Program-made: the position numbers and the translations under genes | Notes under the pieces: model-generated | Told to the model about the DNA's origin: nothing | The model's database searches: none | The model's input: the letters and a program-made list of their open reading frames with translations, nothing else | Assembly (NCBI GenBank): GCA_034111025.1 | Contig: JAWUYB010000047.1 | Span: forward strand, 1-46,134 | DNA length: 46,134 bases | Reading direction: 5' to 3' | DNA from: CAJXJP01 sp034111025 | GTDB taxonomy: Bacteria > Patescibacteriota > Gracilibacteria > BD1-5 > UBA6164 | Shown here: positions 19,401 through 29,957 of the stretch, piece by piece | Position numbering within the stretch: position 1 is the stretch's first letter | Layout of the letters: each line of letters opens with the position of its first letter

Positions 19401-19410
19401 AACTATGAAT
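19381..19410. promoter_or_regulatory. Palindromic operator candidate over the -10 box
   Basis: ATTCATAGTTAT (19381-19392) and ATAACTATGAAT (19399-19410) are perfect 12-base arms around a 6-base centre. The element covers the spacer and the -10 TATAAT, where a dimeric repressor would block RNA polymerase. It lacks a T-run, so it is not a terminator. The binding protein is unknown. Confidence 0.55.
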
Positions 19411-19430
19411 TTATTTTTTTATAGGAAAAA

Positions 19431-19820
19431 ATGCCAGAAAGTATATTTATATTAAAAATATTTCAATGATTGGATAATCTAGTTATCAAAAATATTATTA
19501 GTAATTGTGAATCAAGAGAATACAAAGATTGAGAAATGATAATCATGGAAGGTGAAGATTCTAATTGAGAAGGATATATTTTAAAAAACTGAAGAGTTTC
19601 AGTAAGTATTTGATGAAATCATATTGTTGATCTATCTTCATGAGATATTTTTGGTGAAATTGCTTTACTTAATGAAGAAGAAAGAACTGCTACAGTCTAT
19701 TCACAATGAGATATAGAAGTAATAGTTCTAAGATTACCTGATATTATTAAAATGATTAGCCTCGATGATACTATCAATAAAACAGTTATTGAAAGAATCG
19801 AAGAAAATTTAGAAAGATAA
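19431..19820 (+). CDS. Cyclic-nucleotide-binding-domain protein (stand-alone)
   Basis: 129 residues, almost entirely one cNMP-binding (CAP_ED) domain: 'LKIFQGLDNLVIKNI', 'EMIIMEGEDSNGEGYILKNGRVSVSI', and the phosphate-binding cassette 'GDIFGEIALLNEEERTATV' near residue 72. No helix-turn-helix follows, so it is not a CRP-type transcription factor by itself. It may bind a nucleotide or act as a structural scaffold. Several cassette glycines are TGA-encoded. Its promoter carries a perfect palindrome. Single-gene unit. Confidence 0.8.
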
Positions 19821-19826
19821 GACAAT

Positions 19827-19858
19827 AAAAAAGACAGTTTATTTGAACTGTCTTTTTA
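19827..19858. terminator. Bidirectional hairpin terminator
   Basis: Stem AAAAAGACAGTT / AACTGTCTTTTT between the convergent cNMP-domain gene and tyrS; it includes the tyrS stop codon. Confidence 0.8.
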
Positions 19859-21136
19859 TTTAGTAATAATTCTTAAATTCTTTTTTCATTTTTGAAGTAA
19901 TAATGAACCGTTAATTAAGAAATCTGATGAAAAATCATATTTCATATCACTAATTTTTTCACTATTAATTGAAATAGCTCCTGATTGAACAGCATTTCTT
20001 GCTTCTGAGTTTGATTTAGATAACCCAGAAGCTACGATTAATTCAAATAAATTTTGTTCTGTATAATTTAAACCTCACATAGCGTTTTGATATGTAGCTA
20101 GATCCTCTTCTGGTAATCCAGATAATTCTTCTACCTTATTTCATCTCCCAAACATAAATTCTGTGATTTGATTAGCTAGTTCAGCTTCACGAGTTCCATG
20201 AATGATTTCAACAACTTTGAAAGCTAACATTTTTTGGCCAGCTCTTAACTCTGGTTCTTTCATGTGATTTTCTACAATAGTATCTACTTCTCCAGTTTCT
20301 ATAAGTGTTAACATTTTCATAAAACGAGCAATATCTTGATCAGTCGTATTCATAAAGTATTGATAAATAAAATATGGTGAAGTTTTATTTTTATCTAAAA
20401 ATATTGCATTCCCTTCTGATTTACCAAATTTTTTCCCAGAAGCATCTGTAATTAATGGCCATGTTAATGCATAACTATTCCCGTCATATTTTTTTCTAAT
20501 CAGTTCTGTACCAGTAACAAGGTTTCCCCATTGATCTTGACCTCCAATTTGCAGTATTACATTTGAATCTTGAAATAGTCTACATGCATCATATCATTGT
20601 AATAATTGATATGAAAACTCAGTATATGATATTGATTGATGGGGGTCTTCGATTCTCTTTTTTACCGTATCTTTACTCATCATAACATTTACTGTCATGT
20701 ATTTTCCTACTTCTCTCAAAAAATCTAAAAAATTCATATTTTCAAAGTATAATTTATTGATAATGAATTCATATTTTAAATCATCTCCAGTAAAATTTTT
20801 TAAATTTTCAGCTAACTGAGCAATCTGATTAGAAATAGATTTTTGATTGTTATCCAAATCATCTACAGATAAGAAATCTCTCTCTGCATTTTTTCAACCT
20901 GGATCTCAAATCATACCCGTAGCACCTCATGTAAGAGCTATGTAAGTGTTTCATCTTCTCATTAGATGCATGGATACCATAAAACCTATAAAGTTCCCTA
21001 AATGGAGAGAATCTGCTGTTGGATCAAAACCACAATAAAATTTTGCATTTCCTTCATCTATGAGTTTAAAAATTTCATCATTAGTATTTTGATATAATAA
21101 ACCTCTATCTTCTAACTCTTGTTTAATGGGTTTCAT
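19856..21136 (-). CDS. tyrS: Tyrosyl-tRNA synthetase
   Basis: 426 residues, full bacterial TyrS length. N-terminal 'GLLYQNTNDEIFKLIDEG', 'YCGFDPTADSLHLGN' (HIGH-type motif LHLGN), 'ALTGGATGMIGDPGGK', tyrosine-site 'YEFSYQLLQGYDA'-like region (here FSYQLLQGYDACRLF), 'QIGGQDQWGNLVTG', and the 'KFGKSEG' KMSKS-type loop. A C-terminal S4-like RNA-binding domain is present ('SKSNSEARNAVQSGAISINS'). Several invariant glycines are TGA codons, which alone shows TGA is sense. Single gene after the terminator at 19827-19858. Confidence 0.95.
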
Positions 21137-21269
21137 TGTATTAATTATTTTTTCTAAATATTAAAAACTAGAAATATAATAGACAAAAAAAGCATTATTA
21201 CAATAAAAATATTTGATTTTTCCTTTAAAAATGTTATTTTAATTAATAAATAATTCCTATCTATTGTAA

Positions 21270-21662
21270 ATGACTTTTTGAAATAGAGTAGAGTGGTTCA
21301 ATATACAGCCAAATGACTTATGAAAATCACAGTGTCCTTTTTGCAATATATCTCTTACTCCTTTAGTAAAAGAATTTACTTATTGGTTTATCTGCAATAA
21401 TAAATATCCTTATGGTAATAAAGAAAAAAATTTATTACTCATACCAAAGAGACATGTAAAATATTCTCATGAGTTAAGGTCTGAAGAATGGTGAGATTTA
21501 GAAAAAGCATATAAATTTATACACGAATATTTTTGAAAAGAAGATTTTTTTTCATTTATGAGAGAAAGTTCGACATGAAGGAGTCTAGAGCATTTACATT
21601 ACCATTTTCTCCCTGGATTTATATCTGGAGGTGACGTTGAGCATATTTTAGAAAAACAATAA
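21270..21662 (+). CDS. HIT-family protein
   Basis: 130 residues with a zinc-type 'CPFC' near residue 22 and the histidine-triad motif 'HLHYHFLPG' near residue 108, preceded by 'LLLIPKRHVKYSHEL', the usual HIT helix-strand layout. HIT proteins are nucleotide hydrolases or transferases acting on Ap4A, AMP-lysine or similar substrates; the exact one here is unknown. TGA glycines are abundant. It is 10 bases upstream of a winged-helix regulator and probably cotranscribed. Confidence 0.8.
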
Positions 21663-21672
21663 CATATTAATT

Positions 21673-22284
21673 ATGAGAAATGTTGAAATTTCAAAATTAT
21701 TTTGATCTAAATGTAGAACCAAATTATTAGAGAAATTTTTTCTTGAATATGAATCTGGTAACAATAAGTGATTTCATATGAGGGGTCTTGCTCGTGAATT
21801 AGATGAACAAATTAACTCAATAAAAAGAGAATTAGATAATCTAACAGAATTATGACTATTAAAGCATAGAACTGAATTAAAAAAGAAAATATTTTTTATT
21901 AATCATAACTTTATTCTTCTTGATGAATTTATTTGAGTATTCATCAAGGTTTACAATCCAATGGAAAAAGTAAAAGAATATTTTAAGAATAAACTAGATT
22001 TAGAATTAGTTATATTAAATGATTCTATTAAGTATAAACTTCTAAAACCTGGAAAAAGTATTCTTGATATATTTTTAATTTGAGAAATTGATAAAGATAA
22101 CTTTAACGCATTTCTCGCTTCTGTATTTTATGGAAGAAAAATAAAATATGCAATAATTTCTACAGAAGATTTCTATCATAGATTAGAATTTTGAGACAAA
22201 TTAATAAAAAATATATTAACAGAACCTGGGAATATATATCTAAGAGATAATTTGAAAATTAAACAAAAATTAGAAATAAAATAA
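21673..22284 (+). CDS. Winged-helix transcriptional regulator with nucleotidyltransferase-like C-terminus
   Basis: 203 residues. N-terminal ~75: winged helix, 'KLFGSKCRTKLLEKFFLE', 'FHMRGLARELDEQINSIKRELDNLTELGLLKHR'. The recognition helix 'INSIKRELDNLTELG' is typical of ArsR/MarR-like proteins. The C-terminal ~100 residues ('KLDLELVILNDSIKYKLLKPGKSILDIFLIGEID') resemble MNT-type nucleotidyltransferase-like domains often found after such winged helices. Target genes are unknown. Stop lies in the following hairpin. Confidence 0.6.
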
Positions 22285-22312
22285 AAAATCCTCAGAAAAC
22301 TGAGGTTTTTTT
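22284..22312. terminator. Bidirectional hairpin terminator
   Basis: Stem AAAAAATCCTCAG / CTGAGGTTTTTT between the convergent winged-helix and tsaD genes. Confidence 0.8.
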
Positions 22313-23375
22313 ATATCTTTACAACTCAAACATGATGTTTGAATTGTTGGTGTTTGACTCTATAATAAGTTAAGATTCAAACCATTGCTGCATTATCCAT
22401 ACAATATACAAGTTTTATTGGGTGCATAAATTCAAGTCTTTCTTTTTTACAGAGTTTTGCTATTTCATCTTTCAGTCTATTATTTGCACTCACTCACCCT
22501 GCTAGCATGACAGTTTTTACATTTTTTTGTTTTGCAGCTTGTACGAGTTTATAAGCTAGTACTTCTGTAATTGCAGTTTCAAATTCATAGGCAATTTCTT
22601 TTTGATCTTCAAAACTCAGTTTTCAGTTTAGTTTTATTCTATTATCTACTTCTCTCTTTACTGAACTTTTTAGTCCTGAGAAAGAAAAATTATGTTCTTT
22701 TTTTACTAACCACACTCTAGGAAACATTGTTTTTTCTCAATGTTTTTCTGCTGCAGATTTTTGTGAATGTAAAATTTCTCATTTTTCTATTAATTCTTGT
22801 TCATATTCTCCTGCGTATTTTGATATTATTGGCCCACCTGGATACCCAAGTCACATCATTTTAGATACTTTATCAAAAGCTTCTCAACCTGCGTCATCTC
22901 ATGAACTCCCCAGTTTTTCGAGTTCCCACATAGAATTCATAGAATATATGTCATTATGTCCACCTGAAACAGTTAAACAAATAAGTGGAAATTTTATATC
23001 AGTTTCTTTTCTTTCTAGAAAATTAGCAAAAATATGCGCTTCAATATGATTAATTGGAAGGATAGGAATATTTTTCAAAGTTGATAACATCGAAGCAACT
23101 GTAGTTCCAGTTAATAATGATGGTAATAATCCAGGATTCGTAGTAACTCAAATATAGTCTATATTATCAAGAGTAACGTCTGCATCATCTAATGATTTTT
23201 GCAATACATTAAATATTACATTTGCATGTTCTCTTGCTGCAACTTCAGGTACAACTCAACCTGTTAAATTATGTATTTTAATTTGTGAATCTGTATTCAT
23301 TGCAAGAAGTTTTTCATCTTCAAAAATAGCAATACTTGTATCATCACAACTGGTTTCAAACGCTAGGATTTTCAT
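22311..23375 (-). CDS. tsaD: tRNA N6-adenosine threonylcarbamoyltransferase TsaD
   Basis: 354 residues, normal size. It transfers the threonylcarbamoyl group to A37 of ANN-decoding tRNAs with TsaB/TsaE, in the cytosol. Visible motifs: 'ILAFETSCDDTSIAIFED' at the start, 'GGVVPEVAAREHANVI', the metal-binding 'PINHIEAHIFA' (HxxxH), 'LTVSGGHNDIY' and 'AGGVSANNRLKDE'. TGA encodes several conserved glycines, e.g. one in 'AGGVS'. It is separated by a terminator from the rRNA methyltransferase gene upstream. Neither TsaB nor TsaE is in this window. Confidence 0.93.
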
Positions 23376-23432
23376 AATTTTTTCTTTATTAATTTTGAGT
23401 TATTTTATAGAAAAATTCTATTTTCGCAAAAC

Positions 23433-23461
23433 AAAAAAACTTGAGAATTTCTCAAGTTTTT
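23433..23461 (-). terminator. Terminator of the RlmL-like gene
   Basis: Stem AAAAACTTGAGA / TCTCAAGTTTTT around a 4-base loop, next to the stop codon at 23460. Confidence 0.75.
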
Positions 23462-24572
23462 ATTTTCTTCTATAGAAATAACATAGTTCTCAACCATTAT
23501 AGAGTTTTCTTTTTTTATAATCTGAAAGATTTATAAAATCATCAAATTCAGCATAACCAGTAATTGGTCCACCCTTTAATTCTGGATTCATTCTAAATAT
23601 TCTATCTATATTTTTATAAAGACTCGCTATATTATTTTCTTTTAATCTGATATCATATGGAGGATTAGTTACCATCATACCTGATAATCCAGTTTCTAAT
23701 GCTAACTCTTTGAAATCTTTTACTTCAAAAGTAATACTGTCATCTTGTCCTGCTCTTTTTGCATTTGCTTTTGCTATTTCAATCATTTCTGGATCAATAT
23801 CTGAGGCAAAAACTTTATATTCTCATTTAAAAGATTTACTATTTGCTAGCTCGATTTCATTTTGAATAATTTCTGAATCTACTAACTCTAAGTCTTCAAA
23901 AGCAAACCTTCTATTTAAACCTGGTGCAATATTTCTAGCAATCATAAGTGCTTCTATAGCAAATGTTCCACTCCCACAAAAAGGGTCAAAAAATGTTTCT
24001 TTAAACTTCCAATTTGATAATAGAATACAAGCTGCTGCAAGAGATTCTTTAATAGGAGCTTCTCAAGCTTCTAATCTATAACCTCTCATATGTAATGCTT
24101 TCCCTGTTGTATCTAACATTACTCTGAGTTTATTATCAACTAGTAATATTAAAATACCCATTTTTTCTAGTTCATTGTCTTCTAAAACAGTTTGATTCGT
24201 TCATCCTGTTAATGATTTAGCAATTGCTTTTTTACAAATACCTTGAATAGTTGGAACAGCTCATAATTCACTACGTAGTGAAGTTGCTTTCACTATGATT
24301 GGAAAATTTTGTGTAAAGTATTTTTTCCAATTAATTTCGTTCACTGTGTCAAATAATGTATCAAAATCTGTTACATCTTCTTTTTCAGCTAAAAGCATAT
24401 AGAGTTTATTCCCTACTCTTGACCAATAATTCATTCTAGGAATCATTTCTGGACCACCAGAAAAAGTTACCAATCTATCTACTACTTCTTCTATTGTTCA
24501 TCATTGTCTTTGAACTTCTTTTTTTGCAAGAGATTCAACCCCCATAATCGTTGATAATACGTATTTTTGCAT
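23460..24572 (-). CDS. THUMP-domain 23S rRNA (guanine-N2) methyltransferase, RlmL-like
   Basis: 370 residues. N-terminal ferredoxin-like and THUMP region (~1-165, 'STIMGVESLAKKEVQRQGG'), then a Rossmann methyltransferase domain: 'DTTGKALHMRGYR', 'FFDPFCGSGTFAIEALMIARNIAPG' (SAM-binding), 'VFASDIDPEMIEIAKANAKRAG' and the catalytic 'MMVTNPPYDIRLKE' (NPPY). This architecture is shared by RlmL/RlmK-N and archaeal Trm14. Target rRNA or tRNA guanine is likely. The second RlmK module of E. coli RlmKL is absent. Confidence 0.85.
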
Positions 24573-24741
24573 TTTAATTTATTTAATTTTAAAATTTTTT
24601 ACATTATATTTAATAAAAAATATTACACAATAAAAAATTGCTATATTTCCTTATTTAATCGCAATTTTTATAATGTTATTTTTAATTAAAATCTTACAGA
24701 AAAAATAAACGGTTTAATATATTATATGAATAATTTTTTAG

Positions 24742-25138
24742 TTATTTCATTTCTGTCACTGTTTTTATAATTAATTTATGATTATTTTTCATAAGCTTAT
24801 TATTTCTTTGATCAAAAAGAGATAAATTAACATTTTCTTCAGAAAACTTCTTATTTTTTATTAAATCATTCTTCGAAAAATCAATATCATCTTCAGATAT
24901 AGTTTGATTTAAAATACCAGTAATAATATAACCAAAACCTTTTCATCTAACTGGATTTATTAATAATTGAAAATTATTACAATCTATATCTTTTTTAAAC
25001 TTATTTACCACAGGTAAATAGATACAATTTTTATTTTCATTATATGTATATCAAACAGCACTATCCCCATGATGGTTTTTTAACATTAAAAGATCCTAAT
25101 TCTCAACTTTTTAAAAAACTTTTAATCTCCTTATTCAT
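24742..25138 (-). pseudogene. Frameshifted gene of unknown function
   Basis: Two minus-strand frames join at an A6 run (about 25075-25080). Frame 1 starts at ATG 25138 (MNKEIKSFLKSGELGSFNV) and stops at TAG 25061. Frame 2 runs 25086-24742 (starting MLKNHHGDSAVGYTY) and ends in TAA. With five A's instead of six, the protein would be continuous, ~131 residues, including 'FNVKNHHGDSAVGYTYNENK'. Possible causes are an assembly or sequencing error in a homopolymer, a real pseudogene, phase variation, or slippage. TGA glycines in both parts show that both were coding under table 25. No family is recognised. The 24573-24741 gap after it shows no feature. Confidence 0.55.
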
Positions 25139-25184
25139 AATTTATAATAAATATTTTAAAGTAACTTAGATTATATAATCAATA

Positions 25185-25922
25185 TTATTTCTTCTTACAC
25201 ATAAAATACACTCTTTCACTTTGTGCTGTAACCTCACCGTAATGAAAGTCTGTTTTTTCTACTACTTTGAATCATTGAATATTTAGTTCTTTTTCAATTT
25301 TTGATATTGGAAATGAGTTTTCTTGAACCATTTCAGTAAATAAATCATATCTACCATCATCTGCTTTTTCATATATTTTAACTAACCACTCAAACATTCA
25401 TGGTTTTTTAAACATTTCCATACAAACATTATTATCTCAAAATGTATAAAATTGTGCAAATTCTTTTGTAATGTTTTCAAATTCAAAGAGTGTTACTATA
25501 TCAAAAACTAATAATCAATCTTTTTCTAAATGATTATTTGCTTGAGTAAAGAATTTTTGCCAATCTTTCCAAGTGAGTAGATGACAAATGGAATTATAAT
25601 TACACAAGATAACATCGTATTTTTTTCATAAATCAAAATCAGTCATATCTCATAGGATAAGTTCTGATCATTTTTTCATGTTAATTTTAGCTTTATTTAA
25701 CATGTTTTGATTAATATCCAAACCTGTTACATTATATCATTTTTCTTGTAATGCAGATCCAACTGTTCCTGTACCACAAGCAACTTCAAGTATATTTTTT
25801 GTACCAATTTTATGCTCTTCTATTACATCTTTTGTCAAGAATTCTACTTCATCCTCCAATGGACTATTAATTCCTCTTACTATTTCATCATAGTATTTTA
25901 AAAATTTATCGTAAGTTTTCAT
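25185..25922 (-). CDS. SAM-dependent methyltransferase (class I)
   Basis: 245 residues, Rossmann fold: 'MKTYDKFLKYYDEIVRGINS' (typical start of small-molecule methyltransferases), motif I 'NILEVACGTGTVGSALQEKGYNVTGLDIN', motif post-I 'MLNKAKINMKKG', and 'KYDVILCNYNSICHLL'. The C-terminus has 'SFPISKIEKELNIQGFKVVEK'. The substrate is not identifiable. It lies downstream of the Fur-family and RluA-type genes in the same direction, with only short gaps. Confidence 0.8.
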
Positions 25923-25934
25923 ATTTATTTTAAA

Positions 25935-26291
25935 TTATTTATTTTTACATTCATCACATAACCCATTTAATAAAAATGAATGATTCACAATAGTAATGTT
26001 TTCTTGTTTTTCTAATTTTTGTAATTCTTTCGTGAAAAAACATCAAATATTTATTTTTTTTCAGCATGAATTACACAAAAAATGATGATGGTGATGATTT
26101 TCTAATGAATATCTCTTTTCTCAAGACTTATCAAAATCTTCAATCACTTCTCAATTAATGGTAATTTTTTCGAGATTTCTATAAACGGTAGTTTTATCCA
26201 TATCTCAAGATAGTTTTTCAAAAATTTCACTTGCAGTAATACCACAATGATATTTTTTAATGATTTCTAATATTTTATCTATATTTTTCAT
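25935..26291 (-). CDS. Fur-family metal-dependent regulator
   Basis: 118 residues: N-terminal winged helix ('NIDKILEIIKKYHCGITASEIFEKLSGDMDKTTVYRNLEKI'), the His-rich 'ENHHHHHFLCNSCGKKINI' with the first CxxC, and 'LLNGLCDECKNK' with the second CxxC: the Fur/Zur/PerR pattern with a structural zinc site. The metal sensed is unknown; the five-His stretch is striking. It lies 4 bases after the RluA-type gene and 12 bases before the methyltransferase gene in one transcription unit. Confidence 0.88.
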
Positions 26292-26295
26292 AAAA

Positions 26296-27315
26296 TTATT
26301 TATTTTTTATTTTATCTAAAAAATTTACTAAATCTTTTTTAAGTTTTGCTGTTAATTCTATTTTTTTATTCCTACCATAATGAAAAAATTCAATTTTCCA
26401 CGCATGTAAAGCTTGTCTATTTAACCCATATACTCTTGAAAAATATGCATTGCTTTGTTTATCTCAATATGATCTATCGCAAATAATTGGATTTCATAAA
26501 GCAGCCATATGAACTCTTATTTGATGCATTCTCCCTGTTTCAATTTGAACCTCAACTTCTGATAATATTATATCTCATTTCGGTCATTTTACTATATGTT
26601 CTGCTATTTTTTTATAATGTGATATTGCAGTTTGTCCTGACTCTGATACTTGTACTTTTGCTTCATTCTTAGCATTTTCAATTCTTAATAGTTTTTTTGT
26701 TATAGTTCATGAATCTCTTGATAATTTTCATAAAACTACTGCATAATATGTTTTTTTCACTTTTTCATGTGATTTAAAATCATTTACCAATCTTGATAAA
26801 ATATCTTTCTTCTTAGCAATCATTAATATCCCAGAAGTATCTCGATCAATTCTATGAATAAGTGATGGTTTAAAAGTCAATGAGTTAAGTTTATCACCTA
26901 AATAGTCTTGTACTTGTGCAATAATATTTGTTTCTTTTGTTTTATGATCTCCTGGGTGAACATTTATCCCAGAAATTTTGTTAATAATAAATAAATCTGA
27001 ATCTTCAAATACAATATCTGCTTTATCAAATTTAATTCTTTCTCATTCTTCTGGTAAATTTGTATTTTCTTTTACTTGTTGTAGTTCTTTAAAATCAACA
27101 TCTGTAAGAAATATTTTTATTTCATCTCATATTTGTATTTTATATTCATTATCTCTTTTTTTAAATTTTCACTCTGATCAATCAAATTTGATTTTAATTT
27201 TATCTTTTCTATTAAATTTAAATATAAGTGTTTTTGAAGCATTTGGGAGAAGTTTTTTCAAAAATTTATCAAGTCTTTGATTTGCATCATTTTCAGTAAT
27301 TGTGAATTGTTTCAT
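26296..27315 (-). CDS. RluA-family 23S rRNA/tRNA pseudouridine synthase
   Basis: 339 residues: N-terminal S4-like segment (~1-80), then the RluA catalytic domain with 'VHPGDHKTKETNIIAQ', the catalytic 'LIHRIDRDTSGILMIAKKK' (Asp in HRIDRDTSG), 'TGRMHQIRVHMAALGNPI' and 'LNRQALHAWKIEFFHY'. It isomerises uridine to pseudouridine in RNA; RluC or RluD type is most likely, the target base is unclear. The start at 27315 is preferred over an overlapping out-of-frame ATG. Confidence 0.88.
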
Positions 27316-27402
27316 TCATATTTTTTAGCAATAAATTGCCAGAATTATATAAAAAAATGTAAAAATTGCAAAAATAAAAAAATCCAGAATTTATCGAGAT
27401 TT

Positions 27403-28368
27403 TTATTGAAATACAGCGAAATCAAATGCTTGATTCGTTGATAATTGAGGAACTTTTATATCCATGGTTTTTTTATAACCATATGATTTTCATTCAGTTT
27501 TAATTTGTGAATACCTTCATGGAACATCAACAGGAGTTGGTCAACTATTTTTAAAACTAATTTGATACTCTAAATATGGTATTATTCATCATGCATTATC
27601 TTCTAAAGTATTTACTATAGACATCTTTAATACAGGTCTAGAATTAATTCATATTCAACTACATAATCATCATGAATTAGCAAAATATTGCTGAACAGTA
27701 CATGCAGTTCCATCTAATGCAATACCATTTAATCAACCTATATTAAGGACTGTTCAAGCATTTATATCATCAGAAGTAATATAGTTATGATTACTGAATG
27801 AACCACTTACATTTAATACTACAGGATTTGCAGTCGGTAGAGTATTATCTAATCAACTCAATATCCAGTTTACAATTATATGATTTGATCAACTCAAAGA
27901 TTTAGGTCCAGTTCATTCAATATCAGGAACTCTAAATGTAATCTCTGTTTGCCCAAAATCAATAGAACTTATTTTTGCTCATGCATTATCTGTTAAAGAT
28001 AATTGTATTGGAGTATTTGCATCAAACATATTCCAGTCTTTATCACTTTGTTGAGTATTTCATTCTCCTAATGGTGGAATAGTATCTGTCATTGATATTA
28101 AATCATATTTCGAACCTGTTGCTCATGCTGACATTATTGTATTTCTTCAGTATCAATCTTCAATTTGTTGAGAAAGTTCCCATAGGCTTTCCTCTATTCA
28201 ACTGTAAGCATGATAATATGCTGCAGATCAATTTTCTACATCTTTTACATTACGTGAAAATGGAATAATAAATTCTAATATAAGCAATGCAATAAGACTA
28301 ATAACTACTGTTATTCACATTGCTAATACTATAGAGAATCATTGATTTGATGTTTTATTTTCTTTCAT
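27403..28368 (-). CDS. PilX-like minor pilin
   Basis: 321 residues: MKENKTSNQG then FSIVLAMGITVVISLIALLIL, a prepilin-like leader with TGA-encoded glycine at -1. The residue at +5 is leucine rather than glutamate, as in PilX/GspK-type subunits. The start helix 'GSAAYYHAYSGIEESLWELSQQ' is the PilX/GspK 'AGIEEAL' motif. The rest is a beta-rich domain with two cysteines (CTVQQYFANSGGLC) that may form a disulphide. It follows the gene at 28372 with a 3-base gap, forming a second pilin cluster. Confidence 0.65.
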
Positions 28369-28371
28369 ATT

Positions 28372-29547
28372 CTAACGGGTAAATATATCAGTTAAATTTA
28401 TAGTCGTTGCTACTTTATATTCCTTAGGTGTTCATTTTATTTTTTTTCTATCTTTCCATGCTGGCATAATTCATAATTGAACCCTTACATATTCTGAAAC
28501 ATTTTTGTCTTCGTCAGCAATTTTCCATCACCTACCAGTATCAACATTAGGATGTGGAAAAACTTTGAATTCTGTAACATGCATATTGTCTGGGAATAGA
28601 TTTTGCCAGTATAGATCAAGATTACTATATGAACCCGCTATTATATCTCAGGAAATGAAATCTGGAGAAATAACCCAAGTATCTATAACTCCATCATATT
28701 CTGTAGAATCCAATGTTCCATCTATGTGATCCATTCACCAATCTCTTCATTCTAATTTTAAATATTGAATAGTTCATAAACAACCACTTCATGTATATGT
28801 AGATCATCCATCTGCAGTTATACAGTCTGATGTATCTGGTCTATCAGGATCTTTTATAACATTATATCTGAAAAATGTCCTTTGTCTTTTGACTCAGTTA
28901 ATAAGATATAATTCTTTTGTATCAGATCATAAAATAAATACATCTGGTCAATCACCTAAAAATTCATCATCATCATCTCATATAGGATTACCGTTTCAAT
29001 CTTCATCTCATCAATCTCAATCATTATTAGAGTTATAGTCTATAAACTGAAAACTATATTGTCAATAAGCCTGTGGAAAACCATTAGCAAATGAACCATT
29101 TTGATTATAACAACCATCTCAGATAGTTATATTAGGACTTGTACAATAATAAAATGTTGCTGGTCACGGAAATGGAAATGATCCAAAATTAGTTGTAGTT
29201 CCAACTATTCAAATTCATGAATAATTTCAAAAACCTGTAGATTGTTCATAATGCCCACTCAAATATGGTGTATTATAAACAGATGATCAAGGTATATATT
29301 CATTACGTATTTTTCTTGCAAAATATTCTTCAAAATCTACCGTTCAACCATATTTAATCATTTCAAACAGTTTTTCACTGAAATACAGAGCTTGTTTTTG
29401 TGTTTGTGTTTTTTGAATTAAACGTATTTTTCATACTCAAATAGATGCTAATGCTTGAAAAGCAGTGACCATAATAATAGAGACTATTATTACTCATAAC
29501 AATATTTCAATAAGAGTGAAACCTTTCGTATTTTTTTTCTGTAACAT
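28372..29547 (-). CDS. Large prepilin-like protein with Asp-rich calcium-binding-like loop
   Basis: 391 residues: MLQKKNTKG then FTLIEILLGVIIVSIIMVTAF, a canonical prepilin leader with +5 Glu and a GGT glycine at -1. A beta-rich region follows with 'DYNSNNDGDGGDEDGNGNP' and 'DDDDEFLGDGPDVF' near residues 170-205, resembling EF-hand-like DxDxDG calcium loops of pilus tip adhesins. Four cysteines lie in two pairs. Ends in TAG, 3 bases before the PilX-like gene. This is probably a minor pilin or tip adhesin; the calcium role is inference. Confidence 0.65.
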
Positions 29548-29552
29548 ATCTA

Positions 29553-29804
29553 TTATTTTTTGAAAATATAATTAATTAAATCCGCTGGAAATGAAAATAT
29601 TTTATATAAATTTGGTTTTTTCCAAAAGTATATTGGCCACTTTTTAAAAATGAAAATTAAGGTATTAAAAAAGTAATTATTCTTAACTTTATTATTTTTC
29701 ATTGAAAATAAAACTTTAAAAGATCTAAAAAAACTTAATATAAAACTCCAAAAAAAAGCTAATATATCAAATACCTTACTATTAATTACTTTTTTTTCAG
29801 TCAT
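29553..29804 (-). CDS. Small basic hydrophobic protein, unknown
   Basis: 83 residues rich in Phe, Lys and Ile, with a helical hydrophobic stretch (FDILAFFWSFILSFF, ~12-26) and a second weak one (FFNTLIFIFKKWPIYFW). No TGA codon or known family. It lies 5 bases upstream of the large prepilin gene and is the first gene of that cluster, so it may be a membrane-associated helper of it. Upstream (29805-29957) I see no other gene. Confidence 0.45.
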   Translation of the reverse strand: MTEKKVINSKVFDILAFFWSFILSFFRSFKVLFSMKNNKVKNNYFFNTLIFIFKKWPIYFWKKPNLYKIFSFPADLINYIFKK

Positions 29805-29957
29805 AATTTTTTATAACAATAAAATCTATTAAAAATATTATATAAACTATTTGCAAAAATATCAAATATTATTAATGTTTTTCTAATTTAAAAAGTAATT
29901 CCTCAAACTTATATGAACTATAGATCAAGATGAAAAGAAAGAAAGATAAAATGACTA

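Noticed and set aside
24573..24741. tRNA or other RNA gene in the intergenic stretch
   Set aside because: AT-rich sequence without a cloverleaf, T-loop motif or terminator-like hairpin; I found no tRNA or rRNA gene anywhere in the window.
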